Positions 1-10,067 of a stretch of DNA of 64,000 nt are shown here, in pieces. The DNA lies in assembly GCF_008369935.1 (NCBI RefSeq), contig NZ_VTUZ01000010.1, forward strand, positions 220,661 through 284,660, read 5' to 3'. The stretch comes from Paraburkholderia panacisoli (GTDB taxonomy: Bacteria > Pseudomonadota > Gammaproteobacteria > Burkholderiales > Burkholderiaceae). Within the stretch, counting starts at the first letter, position 1, and each line of letters opens with the position of its first letter. The position numbers and the translations under genes are program-made. Under the pieces are notes generated by a model, which saw only the letters and a program-made list of their open reading frames with translations, was not told where the DNA came from and did not search any database.

Positions 1-436
1 CGCGAGCGGCACGTTGAACAACATGTGCGCGAGCGCGACCGCGATATACGTGTCCATCAGACCGACGCTCGAATAGAGCTGAAAGAACGGCAGCAGGAAC
101 ACGGCGGGCGGCGTCATCCGGTTAGTCAGCAGCCAGAAGAACATATGCTTGTCACCGAGAAAGCGGTAGCGCGAGAAGGCGTACGCCGCCGGCAACGCAA
201 CCAGCACCGACATCACCGTGTTCATCAGCACGTAGATAATGGAGTTGAGGTAGCCCCAGTACCAGGACGGGTCGGTGAAGATGACCTTGTAGTTGTCGAA
301 GGTGACTTGATGCGGCCAGATCGCGAATGCCGACATCGTCTCTTCGTTCGTGCGCAGTGAGATCGACAGCATCCAGTAGAGCGGGATCAGCGCGAACAGG
401 ATGTACACCGTCAACACGACGACGCGCATCCAGCGG

Positions 437-447
<11 letters not shown>
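1..447 (-). CDS. glpQ: Glycerol ABC transporter permease, GlpQ-type (3' end outside the window)
   Basis: Second permease of a carbohydrate-type ABC importer. Only the first 149 codons are present; the gene runs off the left edge. The N-terminus has a hydrophobic segment at about residues 9-30, followed by the periplasmic loop and further membrane helices typical of MalG-type permeases. The motif RMTPPAVF before the next helix recurs in this subfamily. The start lies inside the end of the upstream permease gene (11-base overlap), so translation is probably coupled. It is named from the glpSTPQ gene order and the recognisable partners; glycerol as substrate follows from the family described in Rhizobium leguminosarum and is inferred here. 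Confidence 0.8.
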
Positions 448-1386
<939 letters not shown>

Positions 1387-1390
<4 letters not shown>

Positions 1391-2475
1391 CGCGCGATCC
1401 TTTCGTCGTTGCTGAAGAACACGGTTTCTGGAACGGCGAGCTTCAACCAGACGGCGCCTTCGCCAACACGCCGATGCGGTTCGACTTTGGCCCGGAAGAT
1501 GTGGCCGTCGCATTGCGCGGTGACCAATTGGTAATTGCCCAGTTGCTGCACGCGCACCACGTGGGCTTGCACCGCGCCAGATTGGCTCTCGTCCGCTATG
1601 CGCACGAACTCCGGGCGAATGCCGAGCGTCAGCGTGCCGCCTGCGTGCTTCAGCGTAGCGAGCGTATGCGGGTCCAGTTGCAGGTGCTGCGTGCCGATTT
1701 TCAGACTGCCGGAGTCCAGATCGACCGGGCAGAGATTCATCCCCGGACTGCCGATGAAGTAGCCGACGAACGCATGATCGGGACGCAAAAACAGCGCTTC
1801 TGGACCGCCTTTCTGCACCACGCGGCCGTTCGTCATCACGACGACTTCATCCGCGAAGGTCAGTGCCTCGACCTGATCGTGCGTCACGTAGATCAGCGTC
1901 AGCTTCAGTTGCTGATGAATCTTCTTCAACTGACGGCGCAGGACCCACTTCATATGCGGATCGATCACGGTCAGCGGTTCGTCGAACAGAATCGCGGCGA
2001 CATCCTTGCGTACGAGACCGCGCCCGAGCGAGATCTTCTGCTTGGCATCCGCCGACAGATTGTTCGCCTTTCGCGGCAACTCGCGCGTCATGTCGAGAAT
2101 CTCCGCCACTTCGTGAACGCGCTGATTCACGTCGCGCGCCGGCATTTTCCGGTTGCGCAGTGGAAACGCGAGGTTGTCGAACACGCTCATCGTGTCGTAG
2201 ATCACCGGGAACTGGAACACCTGCGCGATGTTGCGTTCGCGCGGGCTCATCGCGGTAATGTCGCTGCCATTGAACAGCACCTTGCCTTCCGACGGCCTGA
2301 CGAGACCCGACACGATGTTGAGCAGCGTGGACTTGCCGCAACCGGACGGCCCGAGCAACGCATACGCGCCGCCGTCTTCCCAGACCATGTTCATCGGTTG
2401 CAACGCGTAGTCGTCGAGCGTGGCGGGGTTGGGTGCATACGCGTGCGCGAGATTCTGGAATTCAATGCGCGCCAT
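1387..2475 (-). CDS. glpT: ABC transporter ATPase, GlpT-type (degenerate signature motif)
   Basis: Cytoplasmic ATPase of 362 residues with a C-terminal regulatory (TOBE-type) region after about residue 235. The Walker A motif GPSGCGKST is at residues 42-50, Walker B (ILFDEP) at 162-167 and the switch histidine is His199 in YVTHD. The signature that should read LSGGQ is LSADAKQKISL at 140-150, so this subunit offers a poor signature to the opposite site. This pattern is familiar for GlpT of glycerol ABC importers. The start codon overlaps the end of the partner ATPase gene by 14 bases, and its stop overlaps the permease start. Expected to work as a heterodimer with the adjacent GlpS-type subunit. 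Confidence 0.86.
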
Positions 2476-3568
2476 GAGCGGCCTCCGGGCCGGACAGCAG
2501 CTTCGTGTCCGCGCCGAACACGAACAGTTCGTCGGGGTCGATGTACACGTCGAGTTGCGTGCCGAGATCGATCTGATGCACGCCTTGCAGTTGCGCGACC
2601 AGATCGACGCCGCCTTGCCGCGTGTGCAGATGCAGGTAAGTTTCGGAGCCGCTCAATTCGGCCAGTTCGAGCCGGCACGGCACCGCGACGGAGCGCTGCG
2701 TCTGGGGTGCGAGTCGCAGATGGCCGGGGCGGATGCCGATGTGGCACGTGTCGCTCCTGCCGACGGCACGGGCGCTGGCCCGTTCGAGCGGCACGTCGAT
2801 GCCGATTGGCAGGCGCGCGGTGCCGTCGGCGGTGAGATCGCTGACAAGCATGTTCATCGGCGGATCGTTGAAGACGGCTGCGACGTCGACATTGGCGGGC
2901 GCGTTGTACACATCGAGCGTCGGGCCGTATTGCAGCACGCGCCCCCTGTCGACGATCGCCGTATAGCCGCCGAGCAGCAGCGCTTCGAGCGGCTCGGTCG
3001 TCGCGTAGACGACAGTGGTTTTGCCGTCCGCGAACAGCGCCGACAGTTCGACGCGCAATTCTTCGCGTAGCTTGTAGTCGAGATTGACGAGCGGTTCGTC
3101 GAGCAACACCAGTGACGACCGCTTGACCAGCGCCCGCGCAAGCGCGCAGCGCTGCTGCTGGCCGCCGGACAGCTCCCACGGGCGCCGTTGCAGAAGATGG
3201 TCGATATGGAGTTTGGCGGCGACTTCGTGTACGCGCCGTTCGACTTCGCCGGCGGGCGTCTTTTGCAGCTTCAGCGGTGACGCGATGTTGTCGAACACCG
3301 TCATCGCCGGATAGTTGATGAACTGCTGATAGACCATTGCGAGGTTGCGCTGCCTGACGCTGACGCCGGTCACGTCGTTGCCGTCGGCGAGCACGCGGCC
3401 GGTAGCCGGGCGGTCGAGGCCGGCCATCACGCGCATCAGGGTGGTCTTGCCGGCTTGCGTCGGCCCGAGCAGCACGTTGATCGCGCCGGGGACAAGCCGC
3501 AGGTCGACGCCGTATAGATGCGTCTGGGCGCCCGAAACGACTGTCACCCGCTCCAGTTCCAAGACCAA
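2462..3568 (-). CDS. glpS: ABC transporter ATPase, GlpS-type (H-loop histidine missing)
   Basis: First gene of the importer operon, 368 residues from a TTG start at 3568. That start is chosen because GGAG lies six bases upstream and the homologous part of the protein begins there; the longer open frame to 3697 adds 43 residues that look non-coding. Walker A GPTQAGKTT is at 35-43, the canonical signature LSGGQQQR at 133-140 and Walker B VLLDEP at 154-159. The switch position reads YATTEP instead of YVTHDQ, so the H-loop histidine is replaced by Thr191. A TOBE-like C-terminal region follows. With the GlpT-type partner it should give one complete and one defective ATP site. Confidence 0.85.
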   Translation of the reverse strand: MVLELERVTVVSGAQTHLYGVDLRLVPGAINVLLGPTQAGKTTLMRVMAGLDRPATGRVLADGNDVTGVSVRQRNLAMVYQQFINYPAMTVFDNIASPLKLQKTPAGEVERRVHEVAAKLHIDHLLQRRPWELSGGQQQRCALARALVKRSSLVLLDEPLVNLDYKLREELRVELSALFADGKTTVVYATTEPLEALLLGGYTAIVDRGRVLQYGPTLDVYNAPANVDVAAVFNDPPMNMLVSDLTADGTARLPIGIDVPLERASARAVGRSDTCHIGIRPGHLRLAPQTQRSVAVPCRLELAELSGSETYLHLHTRQGGVDLVAQLQGVHQIDLGTQLDVYIDPDELFVFGADTKLLSGPEAAHGAH

Positions 3569-3731
3569 ATCGCTCTCCTTTGTTCTGGTGCGTCTCCGGT
3601 GCTGCGGGTGCCTGACGCGGCACAGGTGTGATGCGTAACAAGCGCCGTTTGCGGTTGACTTTCCCGGCAATTCTCGATCGCCTGACCGGAGGGCCAAGCG
3701 TGCCCCTATTTTTCTGAAAGCAGTTCAAAAC

Positions 3732-3760
3732 AACGAAATGAATGTTCCTTTTTGTTCGTT
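3732..3760. promoter_or_regulatory. Possible operator/promoter of the glp importer operon
   Basis: An inverted repeat AACGAA (3732-3737) and TTCGTT (3755-3760), separated by 17 bases, lies in AT-rich DNA upstream of the glpS start. Further GTTC/GAAC-like words are nearby. DeoR-family regulators such as GlpR often bind repeated TTCG-containing words, so an operator is plausible. No regulator gene is adjacent and no clear -35/-10 pair could be fixed. Low confidence. Confidence 0.25.
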
Positions 3761-4071
3761 TATGTATAAATTGGTGTTAACCATACAATCTACAAACAAT
3801 GACTTTCCTGCATCATTACTTCAGTTAATACGATTTTCTTCCATTTATGGCGTTTTTCCACTGATTTCGTAAGAAACTTGTCGGCACAATAGAAATAATG
3901 GCCCGACGAATCGCCTGCTCGCGCTCGCTGGACAAGAAATTGCCGCTTCGGCCCATCACAGCGCAATCCCGCAGTAGGTGTCATTACGAGCGATGCCGCG
4001 CTGAAAGCATGTCGCATCTTTCAGTGACGGCATGGGAATGGGAATGCGCGGCGAGCCGTACTCCATGCCCG

Positions 4072-4143
4072 TATGTCGCGCAGTTATACAGTTCAATTGG
4101 CCGGCCATCGATTGATGCAGAACTCGTGATCTGCATGTTGCTG
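4072..4143 (+). pseudogene. Transposase remnant (IS5/IS1182-like N-terminal motif)
   Basis: A 24-codon stretch reads ...QLYSSIGRPSIDAELVI... , which closely resembles the N-terminal segment of IS5/IS1182-type transposases (pattern LYxxxGRPSIxPExLLRxLLL). The similarity stops on both sides: upstream the frame is unrelated and downstream it becomes RRRLPRYQTRA and ends at a stop. No terminal inverted repeats or DDE part are visible. It is a scar of an old insertion. Confidence 0.55.
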
Positions 4144-4288
4144 CGTAGGCGATTGCCTCGCTATCAGACCCGAGCGAAGGCGATGCGAAGAGGTAAATGA
4201 ACCTCTCGCATTGATGAGTTTGCAGGCTGGCTGCGGAGGACAGGCATCGTTGTCGTGAACGATGAAGCCGGGCCGGTGTGCACGCCGG

Positions 4289-5164
4289 CTAGAACACACC
4301 GCTGCGCACGTCGGCTCCCCTGCGGTAGTTCCGGTTACTCTGATCTGGATTCCGGTTCACCAGCGCTCGCGCATAGAGCGGATGGTGCAGACTACGTATC
4401 TCATGTTCGAGCCTGAAGCAGTGCGCGCCGCTCACCGGATCGATGACGTCGGCGAAGCGGTATTGATGAGGTTCCTCGCCATAGGTCAGCTCGCGCTCGG
4501 CAAGCCGTGTGTAGGGTTCAGAGAAGTTTGCGATATAGATCTGGATGTGATGCCCATCGTATTCCGGGATTGCCGCGAGCGTTTCTGCGTAGACAAGTTG
4601 CTGATGCGTCCCGACCGCGATTACCGCCTGCTGCAAACCGTTGTGGTCGCGGACCTCAACGGACGCATTGAGCATCTCGCGGTAAAAATCGGCAATCGAC
4701 CCCGCGCAGCCGGCCGGCACATCGAGTTGCACATAAGCGACGCCGAGATCGATGCCCGACCACGGAACGTTCGCCTGATACGCATCCGCATCGAGGCAGT
4801 CGTAACGGTTTCCCCATGGGCAGGTGACCTCTACCCGGCCGGCTCGCTCGGTCCATCCGAACGCGGTTCCGTCGAGCGCTGGCCTGACTTCGCGCAGCCG
4901 TGCGAGTAGCGATTGGCGCTCGCCCACGACGAGCGCGATGTGCCCACGCAGTCGCTGTGCGTCGCCGTGCGGCAAGTGAATCTGCGAACGACCGATGTTG
5001 ATCCACATATTGGTCACGCCGGTCATCAGATAGGGATCACGCGTGAGCCCAAGTCCGCTGACATAGAATGCAGTCGCCAAACGCTGGTCCGGTATCGTGA
5101 GGTTGACGTGCTCCAGCAGCACCAGATTGCCTGTATCTTCACGCGCGTAATCGGAACGTTCCAT
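4289..5164 (-). CDS. Tandem VOC-fold (glyoxalase/dioxygenase superfamily) protein
   Basis: A 291-residue protein with two vicinal-oxygen-chelate modules. The first starts at about residue 14 (LEHVNLTIPD... then LGLTRDPYLM... and GHIALVV); the second covers about 135-270 (AYVQLDVPAG..., HHIQIYIANF..., HCFRLEHEIRS). Candidate metal ligands are the His in LEHVNL, the His in HHIQIYI and the Glu in FRLEHE. The start at 5164 is preferred because GAAGG lies eight bases upstream; the frame is open to 5278. Substrate unknown: such proteins include extradiol dioxygenases, glyoxalases and isomerases. It stands alone, downstream of nothing on the same strand within 200 bases. Confidence 0.7.
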   Translation of the reverse strand: MERSDYAREDTGNLVLLEHVNLTIPDQRLATAFYVSGLGLTRDPYLMTGVTNMWINIGRSQIHLPHGDAQRLRGHIALVVGERQSLLARLREVRPALDGTAFGWTERAGRVEVTCPWGNRYDCLDADAYQANVPWSGIDLGVAYVQLDVPAGCAGSIADFYREMLNASVEVRDHNGLQQAVIAVGTHQQLVYAETLAAIPEYDGHHIQIYIANFSEPYTRLAERELTYGEEPHQYRFADVIDPVSGAHCFRLEHEIRSLHHPLYARALVNRNPDQSNRNYRRGADVRSGVF

Positions 5165-5367
5165 CGGATTGCCTTCGGAGAATTCAAACATTCGGTATAC
5201 CGGTTTCCGCTCTACCTGGTTGCAGTTTAATTGCATCCTGCCGCAAAGGCTTTCATCGGAGAACTTTCGGCCGGTCATCGTTTATGTGCTCTTGCTGCAT
5301 GATCCATATTAACGGGGTGGCGACCGTCAAAGCCGGAGGGAATGCAGCGGGTCACGCTCGACACTGT

Positions 5368-6843
5368 TTACTTCGGATTTGGAAAGCCAAGAGCGTCAGC
5401 CTTCGTTCTCAGCTCCGCGAAACGGCCGCCCGCCGGGCTCACTGCCGTATCGGAGACGGCGCCGCCCGGCGTGACCTGACTCTTATCCAGTTGTGCAATG
5501 CCGGTCACGACGCTGGCCGCCGAGGTCGAACACGCAACGCCGAACAGTCCCTGCGCGACGGAGATGGCGGGCGCGTCGGTGCGTGGCGCGTCAGCCAGAT
5601 CCAACGCATACGCCAGGTTGAAGGTTCCCGGGTCGCTTCCCCGGACGCCGAGCGGGTCGAGCCCGAAGCGCCATGCAAGCAATTGGTGGATCGAACTGGG
5701 ATCGAACGGATAGCGCGAAACACTGTTCGCACGCACACGCGGTCCGAGCAACATGCAGGGCACGCGAAAGCCGAGTCGCCCGTCGTTGCCCACGGCACTT
5801 TCGGCGGCCGACACTGGCCTCACCGGCGGCGCGACATGTTCCATGAAGCCACCCCACTCGTCATAGACGACGATCAAGAGCGTCTTGCTCCAGTTCGGGC
5901 TTGTGCGCAGTGCATCGTAGATCTGTCCCAACAGCACTTGGCCGTTGCGCACGTCGGCATGCGGGTGGTCGTCGTTCGACGTCCCCTGTGATTCACTGCC
6001 GAAACTCGGATCGACCACACAGAACGACGGCAGCAGGCCAGCGGCGGCATCGGTCAGGAACTCGGCAAACAGCTTCGAGCGTCCGACATATCGGGTTCCA
6101 TAGAGCGCCGTGAACGGCACGTCGTGGAAATAATAGGTCGACGAAACATTCTTCGCATCGAGCCGATCCCAGATGGTCGGTAACGACGACGAGTCGAGCG
6201 TGTCGGCGAGACGATCCGTTTCACCGCTATGCAGGTAGATCCGGTTCGGGTAGGTATCGGCGAGAATGCCGCTCATGTAGTAATCGCAAACAGTGTATTG
6301 CGCGACAGCGCCCCGATAAAAGTCGAGATCCGCGGACCGGAAATAGCCGATTGGCAACAAGTCGCCGGGCGTGAGGCTCGTGCCCACTGTCCGCAGAAAG
6401 CCGTTCATCGCGCCGTTTGCCAGATGGACGCGGCCGGCATCGTACGCGTGATTCGGGTCCGCAAATGCGCAGCCCTGGAATCCATAGGCCGGATCTGCAG
6501 TGAGCGCAAACGACGCGTGGGTTGCGCCGAACGCATCGGTAAATGTGCGCCCTGTCTGCGCGCTCTCGGCGTTTGGCACCCAGCCCAGCAGATGATCGAA
6601 GGACCGGTTTTCCATCGTGACGAGCACGATATGGTCGATACCGGAATTCGTCGGATCGGGCAATTGAGGACGCGGGAGATTTGCGCGATCCGGCGGGACT
6701 GAGCCGATCACCGGATTCGTCGACCCGCCTGACCCGGACACGCCGCCACCTCCACCGCAAGCCGACAACGCGACAGAGCTTGCAAGCGCGGCGAGAATTT
6801 TCCGGCGGGCGCGATCGGGCGGATTGGTGGGCCGCGTGCTCAT
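5368..6843 (-). CDS. Exported lipoprotein phosphoesterase (acid phosphatase / phospholipase C family)
   Basis: A 491-residue protein of the phosphoesterase family (PF04185) that includes bacterial phospholipases C and acid phosphatases. The N-terminus has an arginine pair (R13-R14), a hydrophobic stretch and a lipobox LSAC with Cys29, followed by a Gly/Ser linker, so it is probably a lipoprotein, perhaps Tat-exported. The active-site start motif MENRSFDH is at about 77-84; later signature pieces are DDHPHAD and YDEWGGFMEHV, which carry the predicted metal ligands and catalytic residues. The start at 6843 has a good GGAGA ribosome binding site; the frame is open further to 6978. It is transcribed away from the amino-acid binding protein gene. 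Confidence 0.85.
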   Translation of the reverse strand: MSTRPTNPPDRARRKILAALASSVALSACGGGGGVSGSGGSTNPVIGSVPPDRANLPRPQLPDPTNSGIDHIVLVTMENRSFDHLLGWVPNAESAQTGRTFTDAFGATHASFALTADPAYGFQGCAFADPNHAYDAGRVHLANGAMNGFLRTVGTSLTPGDLLPIGYFRSADLDFYRGAVAQYTVCDYYMSGILADTYPNRIYLHSGETDRLADTLDSSSLPTIWDRLDAKNVSSTYYFHDVPFTALYGTRYVGRSKLFAEFLTDAAAGLLPSFCVVDPSFGSESQGTSNDDHPHADVRNGQVLLGQIYDALRTSPNWSKTLLIVVYDEWGGFMEHVAPPVRPVSAAESAVGNDGRLGFRVPCMLLGPRVRANSVSRYPFDPSSIHQLLAWRFGLDPLGVRGSDPGTFNLAYALDLADAPRTDAPAISVAQGLFGVACSTSAASVVTGIAQLDKSQVTPGGAVSDTAVSPAGGRFAELRTKADALGFPNPK

Positions 6844-6987
6844 ATTGTTGTCTCCTATCGGTCTATGTGTGGGGTCGCGCGGCTGCTTTTGCGCCCCTGT
6901 GCGACTCAATCGACCGACGTAGCATTTAGTGTTCCCCCGCCCCGAGCACATACCGTCCACGCCCCATGTGTCCCACATCAGTAGTTA

Positions 6988-7025
6988 ACATATGTTGCAT
7001 TTAATATTTTTCTGGCAACATATGT
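6988..7025. promoter_or_regulatory. Paired ACATATGT palindromes and candidate promoter
   Basis: Two identical palindromes ACATATGT (6988-6995 and 7018-7025) lie exactly 30 bases apart, about three helical turns, in the divergent region between the phosphoesterase and the binding protein genes. Between them, TTGCAT (6995-7000) is followed after 17 bases by ACATAT (7018-7023), which could be the -35/-10 of the rightward gene with the second palindrome on the -10. This looks like a regulator binding pair; the regulator is unknown. Confidence 0.4.
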
Positions 7026-7081
7026 ATCACAACAATTGCGCACACGCACCGAAACTCGTTCTCTACGATGGGGAAATTGCT

Positions 7082-7975
7082 ATGAAACACAGGCTGCTGA
7101 TTGCCCTCGCGACTTTTGCAGTTGTTTCGACTACCGCTTCAGCACAGGAGGCGCAGTCGACCTTGGCAAAAGTCCAGGGCGGGAATTCGATTTCGATCGG
7201 TCACCGCGAAACGTCGGTGCCGTTTTCTTACGTTGATGCGAACAACCAGGTGATCGGATTTTCCCAGGATCTTTGCAACAAGATCATCGATGCGGTAAAA
7301 GCCAAAACCAGCCACCCCGATCTGCACGTACGCTTCGTACCGGTTACCTCGCAGAACCGCATTCCGCTCGTTCAGAACGGCACCGTCGACCTCGAATGCG
7401 GTGTGACGACGAACCTGACGTCCCGGCAGAACCAGGTCGCGTTTTCCGACACGTTCTTCGTTGCCACGACGCGTCTGCTTACGCGCAAAGACTCGGGCGT
7501 CAAAGATTTTGAGGACCTTGCCGGAAAGACCGTGGTGACTAACCAGGGAACCACGTCCGAGCGTCTCCTCAGGAAGATGAACGAGGAGAAAAAGATGAAT
7601 ATGCAAATCATCAGCGCGAAGGATTACGGCGAAGGCCGTGTCACGCTCGAAACCGGCCGGGCCGTGGCATACATGATGGACGACGTCCTGCTTGCCGGCG
7701 CGCGCTCGCTGACGGCACGGCCCGCTGACTGGGTCATTGTGGGAACGCCTCAGTCGTCCGAAGCGTATGGTTTCATGCTTCGCAAAGACGACCCGGAATT
7801 CAAGAAGCTGGTTGACGACGTCATGGTTCGCGCCATGAAAAGCGGCGATATTAAAGCCATGTACAGCAAGTGGTTCATGAAGCCAGTGCCGCCGAAAGGC
7901 ATCAATTTCGATTTCCCCATGAGCGAAGCGCTGGAAAAGCTGTACGCAGCGCCCAACGACAAGGCCTTTGATTGA
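7082..7975 (+). CDS. Amino-acid ABC transporter substrate-binding protein (glutamate/aspartate type)
   Basis: A periplasmic binding protein of 297 residues. The first 23 residues form a signal peptide ending in STTASAQ. The mature part has the SBP_bac_3 fold features: SIGHRETSVPFSYVD near the start, DLCNKI, RIPLVQNGTVDLECG, and YGFMLRKDDPEFKK near the end, matching GltI/AatJ-like glutamate/aspartate binding proteins. The ATG at 7082 is preferred over the upstream ATG at 6992 because it begins the signal peptide and has GGGGA eight bases before it. No permease or ATPase gene is adjacent, so it must share membrane parts encoded elsewhere or feed a chemoreceptor. Confidence 0.85.
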   Translation: MKHRLLIALATFAVVSTTASAQEAQSTLAKVQGGNSISIGHRETSVPFSYVDANNQVIGFSQDLCNKIIDAVKAKTSHPDLHVRFVPVTSQNRIPLVQNGTVDLECGVTTNLTSRQNQVAFSDTFFVATTRLLTRKDSGVKDFEDLAGKTVVTNQGTTSERLLRKMNEEKKMNMQIISAKDYGEGRVTLETGRAVAYMMDDVLLAGARSLTARPADWVIVGTPQSSEAYGFMLRKDDPEFKKLVDDVMVRAMKSGDIKAMYSKWFMKPVPPKGINFDFPMSEALEKLYAAPNDKAFD

Positions 7976-8424
7976 GACTGGGCGACGCTGCTGTGGCGCG
8001 CGATTGAAATGGTGCGAAGCGAACGATTTGCCTATGGACTACAGGCACGCCACGCTCACGCATGAGTCGCACCACGGCATCTGAGCTGCGTTGTATCGCT
8101 GTCGACGTTCTGGCGTCCCACGACACGCCGGAGCGAAGCCGCCCGATAAATAGAATAGAAGTGAAATGAGGGCATTTGCGATAACCGTGCTACTCCATCC
8201 GTGGCACAATCGCCGCGCTAGCTCGGTCCTTGCAGAGAGTACTCCGCACAGCGAATTTCAAGGAGACGGAGGTTGCCGGAGCCATGCATTCCGTGACAAC
8301 CTCGCTGACGGAGGCGTCTCCTGAAACAGAAGAACACGCACGTGAGCGACGTGCTCTCGGATTGCACGCCATGGACCTGGGCTGCGATCGAAGGCGAAAG
8401 CCCAAATACGGTGGGGCAATATCC
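7976..8424. other. Intergenic region of 449 bases
   Basis: Between the binding protein gene and the chemoreceptor gene. The frame of the chemoreceptor is open back to 8230 but that part has no hydrophobic or conserved features. No convincing terminator hairpin, operator or RNA gene was found. Confidence 0.5.
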
Positions 8425-9975
8425 ATGTCAACCTATAAAGAGACGCCGCGCGTTACCGCCGGCCTCCCCCACGCACCCTCCCCCTCTCTCCCGCTCAGGT
8501 CGGCATTGCGCCGCTGGAACCTGCGGGTACAGTGGACGATTGCCGCGCTCAGCGCCATCGGCGCCATCACGGCGGCCCGCTGGTACGGCAGTTACGGCGC
8601 CGCATTGGGACTGGCGCAGTTCCTTGTCATTTTTGGCCTCTTCGGGGCAGGCCTGAGCCATGCAATCTCGACCTTGCGGGCGCAGTTGAATGCGCTGTGC
8701 GACGGCGACCTGGTGCGCGACGTATGTTTGCCCGGGCGCGACGAAATGGCTGCGCTGGGCGAACAGGGCCGCCTGCTTGCCTACCAGTTGTCGCAGATGG
8801 TAGCGCGCATCCGCAGTGAAGCCGAACTGATCGCCATGGGCGCAGCCCAGGCCACCCAACAGACGACCCTGCTGTCGCAGCGGACCGAATCGCAGGCTGC
8901 CAGCCTGGAGGAGACCCGTGCTTCGCTCCAGGCCTTGCTGGAGGCCGTGCGCTACAACACCGATCAGACGCAGCAAGCCGATGAGCAGTCCTCTCGTGCG
9001 CATGCAGATGCGGTCGCGGGCCAGGCGGCGGTGCGCGCTTCCGTCGAAAGCATCGAGCGCATCGAGCAGCGTTCACGCGAGATGGGGGAAATACTCGGTG
9101 TGATCGACGGCATCGCCTTTCAGACCAATATCCTTGCGTTGAATGCCGCAGTGGAAGCCGCACGGGCCGGCGACTCCGGCCGCGGGTTTGCCGTCGTCGC
9201 CGCCGAAGTGCGGGCATTGGCGCAGCGCTCCGCGCAAGCGGCGGCCGAAGTCAAGAAGCTGATCCAGCATTCTCGCGACGAGGTGACCGACGGGGTGCAG
9301 GCCATTGAAGGCAGCAGGAATTTGCTGGCGCGCGCGGTCGGCGCGGTCAGCGAAGTGGCCGCTTTGCTGCGCGACGTTGCACGCTCGAGCAACGAGCAGA
9401 CCACCGGCCTGCAGGAGATCGCGCAAGCGGTCGAGGTGCTGGACGACATCACGCAGCGCAATGGCCAGATGGTCGGCGGGTCGGTGGAAACCGCGAGTCT
9501 GATGCAGGCACGGGCCGATCGACTGAGTGATGGAGTGAAATACATCCGGCTTCGACAGGGCTGTGCGGAGGAAGCCAGAGCGATGGCGGAGCGTGCCGCT
9601 CGACTGGTCGACACTGAGGGGCCGGAAAGCGCAGTGCGCCGATTTCACGACCCGCAGGGCGGCTTTCACGATCGCGATCTTTACATCGTGGTCGCGGACC
9701 GCGACGACTATTTCCGCGCCTTTGGCTCCGATCCGGGCAAGGCCGGCAAGCTGCGCAACGAGGCGCTGCCGGGCGACGACCAATCCGCGATCCGCGAGGC
9801 CAGTTGGCGCGCGGTCGATCAAGGCGGCGGGTGGATCGAATTCAGCGGACGCCATCCGATTACCAGACAACCCGTGGAAAAGATCGGCTACATCGCGCCC
9901 GCCCTCGGCGGCCGCTGGGCGGTTCAGTGCAGCGTCAACCGCGGCGACGGACTGGTGCCGTCGAGGAGCGCTTGA
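8425..9975 (+). CDS. Methyl-accepting chemotaxis protein with C-terminal Cache domain
   Basis: A 516-residue chemoreceptor. Two close hydrophobic segments (about 36-52 and 58-82) form a membrane hairpin with almost no periplasmic part. A HAMP-like region follows, then the signalling coiled coil. Its hairpin tip is unmistakable at about 225-262 (IDGIAFQTNILALNAAVEAA, then GRGFAVVAAEVRALAQRSA). After the coiled coil, residues 385-505 form a single-Cache-type domain (DPQGGFHDRDLYIVVADRDD... AGKLRNE... GGWIEF... KIGYIAP). Ligand sensing would therefore be on the cytoplasmic side. The start ATG at 8425 is preceded by GGGG; upstream in-frame starts lack support. The neighbouring amino-acid binding protein may or may not be related. 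Confidence 0.88.
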   Translation: MSTYKETPRVTAGLPHAPSPSLPLRSALRRWNLRVQWTIAALSAIGAITAARWYGSYGAALGLAQFLVIFGLFGAGLSHAISTLRAQLNALCDGDLVRDVCLPGRDEMAALGEQGRLLAYQLSQMVARIRSEAELIAMGAAQATQQTTLLSQRTESQAASLEETRASLQALLEAVRYNTDQTQQADEQSSRAHADAVAGQAAVRASVESIERIEQRSREMGEILGVIDGIAFQTNILALNAAVEAARAGDSGRGFAVVAAEVRALAQRSAQAAAEVKKLIQHSRDEVTDGVQAIEGSRNLLARAVGAVSEVAALLRDVARSSNEQTTGLQEIAQAVEVLDDITQRNGQMVGGSVETASLMQARADRLSDGVKYIRLRQGCAEEARAMAERAARLVDTEGPESAVRRFHDPQGGFHDRDLYIVVADRDDYFRAFGSDPGKAGKLRNEALPGDDQSAIREASWRAVDQGGGWIEFSGRHPITRQPVEKIGYIAPALGGRWAVQCSVNRGDGLVPSRSA

Positions 9976-10067
9976 GCGCGGCGTCAGGCAGTCGAAGCCG
10001 GGGCATCGTTCCAGATGCGCGACGACCACTGACGCTGTCGAGTTACCCGTTTAACGAGTAGTTCTGC

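Larger units (their letters stand above)
3569..4288. other. Intergenic region of 720 bases
   Basis: Between the glp operon and the VOC gene. The half next to glpS (3690-3890) is clearly more AT-rich than its surroundings and should carry the operon promoter. The other half contains a short transposase remnant (4072-4143). The small open frames seen on both strands have no ribosome binding site or recognisable domain, so no intact gene is called here. Confidence 0.6.

Noticed and set aside
3790..4017. A 75-codon minus-strand frame in the glp/VOC gap
   Set aside because: No ribosome binding site, no domain and overlaps the AT-rich promoter zone.
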